Source: Streptomyces sp. NBC_00582
GTDB taxonomy: Bacteria > Actinomycetota > Actinomycetes > Streptomycetales > Streptomycetaceae
Direction of reading: 5' to 3'
Length of the DNA: 64,000 nucleotides
NCBI RefSeq assembly: GCF_036345155.1
Contig: NZ_CP107772.1
Location: 3,534,001-3,598,000 of the forward strand
The notes under the pieces are model-generated. The model ran no database searches. It was given only the letters and a program-made list of their open reading frames with translations, and was not told the origin of the DNA. Shown one piece after another: positions 61,978-64,000 of the stretch (positions are counted from its first letter, which is position 1; each line of letters starts with the position of its first letter). The translations under genes and the position numbers were made by a program.

Positions 61978-63164
61978 TCGGACTCCCCCCAAACCGTCCG
62001 CAGGGCCGAGCCGAACTCGGGGGAGTGCAGGTCCGGGTGCCCGTAGACCTCGTCGACCATCTGGGCCGACGCCCAGTTGCCGACCGTCTTGGCGATCATG
62101 CTGTCACCGCCGGTGACGTCCATGACGTCGTTGGTGAACTGGTGGCGGAATGCCTGCGGCTTGATCCGTCCTGGCAGGCCGGCCCGGCGCCCCGCCCGGC
62201 GCAACACGCTTCGCGCCGCGTCCGCGGTCCACGGCTCGCCTCGGGCGGGGCCCGCCAGCTGGATCAGCAGCATGCCGTGCGCGGAGGCGTACCGCCTGTA
62301 CTCCGTGGTCATGTAGACGAAGTAGCTACTGATCATTGCCGGGCTGACCAGGTAGATCTCCCCTTTGGTCACCACGCCGTCGACCACAGCCCAGTCCGGC
62401 TTGATCTTCGCCGCTGCCCGGTTGGGATTGCCCCTGCGATGGCACACGTGCACGTGTGGCGCCTTGCAGTCCCCGCACTCCGCATTCTCGCGCAGGTGCA
62501 GATCGGACAGGTGAAGGCCCGCCAGCCCCCCGATCCGCATCGTGGTGTCGGACAGCCAGGTCACCACCATCCGGTCACGAGCCGTGTTCACGGCGCCCAG
62601 CAGGCCTTGCCGAGCCCCGTCGGGCAGCATCTTCGGGTGACGGCGCTTGGCGGGTCGGCTCGGGCCAAGAGGGTTGGCCGGCATGGACTTCTTCACGTGC
62701 CCCAGGAAGGCCCGGCTGCGGTCGGCCTTCGTCGGCAGTCGCCTCCCGGCAAACTCGGCCACCAGCGCGTCGTTGACCCCACCACCAGCGCAGACGTGCA
62801 GGTAGAAGCCCTTCAGGCACGCCGCGGCGACCTGAAGCGCCGAGTCCCCGCAGGGGCGCTTCGGCGGAACCCGCCACGGCTGCCCGTGGGGCATCATCAC
62901 CTTCGCGCCGATCGCTCCCATGTAGCGATGGAGGTCCAGGAGTCGCACCTTCTCGGTCGACAGCCCTTCCCGAACACGCCAGCGCAGGTGATCGACGAGG
63001 CAGTACGCGTACGTCTTCTGCGTGCCCGAGCCATCGAACTGACGTAGGAACCCGTCCGACTCCTCGTCGACCAAGCCGTCGGGCCACAAAATCGTGTACG
63101 CCCATCCACCGCCCGCAGGAACCGTCTGGACCCGCAGGTCCTGCAGGACCATCCCTGTTCGCAC
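61974..63164 (-). CDS. tnpA: TnpA-like tyrosine recombinase
   Basis: A 396-residue tyrosine recombinase corresponding to Tn554 TnpA. Active-site region: DTTMRIGGLAGLHLSDLHLR with the first Arg, QAFRHQFTNDVMDVTGGDSM with the second Arg-His, and VGNWASAQMVDEVYGHPDLH with the Tyr. The position of the usual His before the second Arg is Q/P, so one charge-relay residue differs. A mid-protein CGDCKAPHVHVCHRRG segment may bind zinc. The GTG start follows GGGAG. It is the first gene inside the right end of the element, with about 110 bases of promoter region before it. Confidence 0.85.
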   Translation of the reverse strand: MRTGMVLQDLRVQTVPAGGGWAYTILWPDGLVDEESDGFLRQFDGSGTQKTYAYCLVDHLRWRVREGLSTEKVRLLDLHRYMGAIGAKVMMPHGQPWRVPPKRPCGDSALQVAAACLKGFYLHVCAGGGVNDALVAEFAGRRLPTKADRSRAFLGHVKKSMPANPLGPSRPAKRRHPKMLPDGARQGLLGAVNTARDRMVVTWLSDTTMRIGGLAGLHLSDLHLRENAECGDCKAPHVHVCHRRGNPNRAAAKIKPDWAVVDGVVTKGEIYLVSPAMISSYFVYMTTEYRRYASAHGMLLIQLAGPARGEPWTADAARSVLRRAGRRAGLPGRIKPQAFRHQFTNDVMDVTGGDSMIAKTVGNWASAQMVDEVYGHPDLHSPEFGSALRTVWGESE

Positions 63165-63248
63165 GTCAGCTCCCGTCCGTCATGTTGACTACGTAACGGA
63201 AGAGTTCCAGGGTGTTCGGTAAATCAGTCCATAACGTGCTGAAATGTC

Positions 63249-64000
63249 CTACTGACGGACTATCAAGTGACGCAAGGGCCGTTCGGAAAAGTCCAGGAAG
63301 AGCACGCCCCGGTGGGCCAGCGAGACGGCACCGGGGCGGGGGACGCCGGGTCCGCCGCCGACCAGCGACTGCATGGTGGCCGAGTGGTGCGGGGCGCAGT
63401 ACGGGGCGACGTCGATCAGCGGCTTGCCCGGTGGCAGCAGCCCGGCGATCGAGTGGACCGCCGTGACCTCCAGCGAGGCCTCCCTGGTCAGGGTGGGCAG
63501 GACGGCCGGCAGCCGTTCCGCGAGCATCGTCTTGCCCGCCCCCGGCGGTCCCTCCAGGAAGAGGTGGTGTCCGCCGGCCGCGGCGACCTCCAGGGCCGTC
63601 CGTGCCGAGCGCTGCCCCACCACGTCGGCGAGATCGTGTCCCTGGTCGTGCTGCGCGGCGCCGACGCTGTGCACACCGGTGGCCGCGCCCGTGCCGGGCA
63701 TGCGCAGTCCGGCGAGGAGTGGATCGGGGCGGCCCAGGTCGTCCGGATCCTCCTCGGGCACGGGTTCGTCCGCGAGGACCGCGATCAGCTGGCGCAGACT
63801 GCGCACCCCGAGTACGGAGACGCCCGGCACCAGGGAGGCCTCGGCCGCGGCGCACTCGGGGACGACGACCTGTTCGTAGCCCGCCTCCGCCGCGGCCAGC
63901 ACGGCGGGAAGGATGCCCCGCACCGGGCGCACCCGCCCGTCCAGGCCCAGCTCGCCGATCATCACGATGTCGGCGAGGACCCGGGGGTCGATCCGTTCCG
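63249..64000 (-). pseudogene. comM: comM (YifB) 5' part, cut off by the insertion; runs off the window
   Basis: The ComM N-terminal and AAA+ part, continuing past the right edge. From the edge it reads ERIDPRVLADIVMIGELGLD, VRPVRGILPAVLAAAEAGYE, a linker, DVVGQRSARTALEVAAAGGH and Walker A GPPGAGKT. After GVLFLD, the Walker B aspartate, it enters the element and ends 14 residues later at a stop (63249). The truncated protein keeps Walker A but loses the second half of the ATPase and the zinc and C-terminal domains, so it should be inactive as a branch-migration helicase for transformation-type recombination. Confidence 0.92.
63278..63293 (-). repeat. Right terminal inverted repeat of the comM element
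   Basis: GCCGTTCGGAAAAGTC on the plus strand, exactly complementary to 58520-58535. Its outer GTC is also the comM Asp codon (GAC on the coding strand). Confidence 0.9.

Larger units (their letters stand above)
58520..63293 (-). mobile_element. Tn554-like tyrosine-recombinase transposon inserted in comM
   Basis: A 4774-bp element bounded by perfect 16-bp inverted repeats GACTTTTCCGAACGGC. It contains four minus-strand genes, each overlapping the next by GTGA, in order: tnpA-like (61974-63164), tnpB-like (59374-61977), tnpC-like (58808-59377) and a 79-aa protein. Two different tyrosine recombinases plus a small coiled-coil protein is the Tn554 layout. No cargo or resistance gene is present. 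The comM reading frame stops at Leu-Phe-Leu-Asp on one side and resumes at Glu-Ala-Pro-Glu-Phe on the other. A clean target duplication is not obvious; an extra GAG at the left joint may come from the crossover site. Confidence 0.9.

Noticed and set aside
58520..63293. The comM insertion as a phage or pSAM2-type integrative element
   Set aside because: No excisionase, replication, transfer or phage structural gene; two recombinases plus a TnpC-like protein and terminal inverted repeats fit a Tn554-type transposon better.

Overview
The window is about 70% GC actinobacterial DNA and almost certainly from a Streptomyces chromosome. The evidence is many GTG/TTG starts, ATGA and GTGA gene overlaps, the sporulation sigma factor WhiG beside rpsB-tsf-pyrH-frr-cdsA, an LAETG sortase substrate of the Streptomyces type, and Streptomyces-style GC-rich hairpin terminators without long T tracts. 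No tRNA, rRNA or CRISPR array was seen.

Layout. 1-6.6 kb: a homoserine dehydrogenase/aldehyde dehydrogenase pair, a decayed aspartase gene, an Lrp/AsnC regulator, and a permease-phosphatase-cyclase operon. 6.7-16 kb: mostly single accessory genes: a NIF3/CutA-like small protein, IclR and TetR regulators, a limonene-epoxide-hydrolase-like enzyme, a PucR-type regulator, an HSL-type hydrolase and a secreted GH95-like glycosidase with a ricin-B lectin tail. 16-30 kb: a catabolic cluster that looks like an N-heteroaromatic degradation system. It has an Fe-S/FMN ene-reductase and an APC permease on one side of a LysR gene. On the other side are a tautomerase, an AA_synth-family protein, an enamidase-like amidohydrolase, two tandem dehydroquinase-like proteins, a three-subunit molybdenum hydroxylase, a coupled 42-residue protein and an XdhC maturation factor. 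30-35 kb: polyamine/GABA catabolism (PotD-like lipoprotein, gamma-aminobutyraldehyde dehydrogenase-like enzyme, Lrp, class III aminotransferase). 35-40.5 kb: an ABC ATPase with a repeat-built C-terminal tail and its permease, a VOC protein, a LOG-family pseudogene carrying two copies of a short palindromic repeat, and a sortase substrate. 40.6-44.5 kb: a thiamine ABC transporter under a TPP riboswitch. 44.5-49.2 kb: rlmN followed by small hypothetical genes and a dead tyrosine integrase, a probable old integration site. 49.3-58.5 kb: the conserved core (cdsA, frr, pyrH, tsf, rpsB, an M23 peptidase, TetR, whiG, dprA, comM).

At the right end comM is split. A roughly 4.8 kb element with perfect 16-bp terminal inverted repeats lies between its 5' and 3' parts. 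It carries four overlapping genes on the minus strand: two tyrosine recombinases, a coiled-coil HTH protein and a 79-aa protein. The first three match the Tn554-type tnpA-tnpB-tnpC layout.

The two most interesting systems are the molybdenum-hydroxylase/enamidase/dehydroquinase-like cluster (about 16.0-30.0 kb) and the Tn554-like element inside comM (58520-63293). Gene calls come from motif reading only; no database search was possible.
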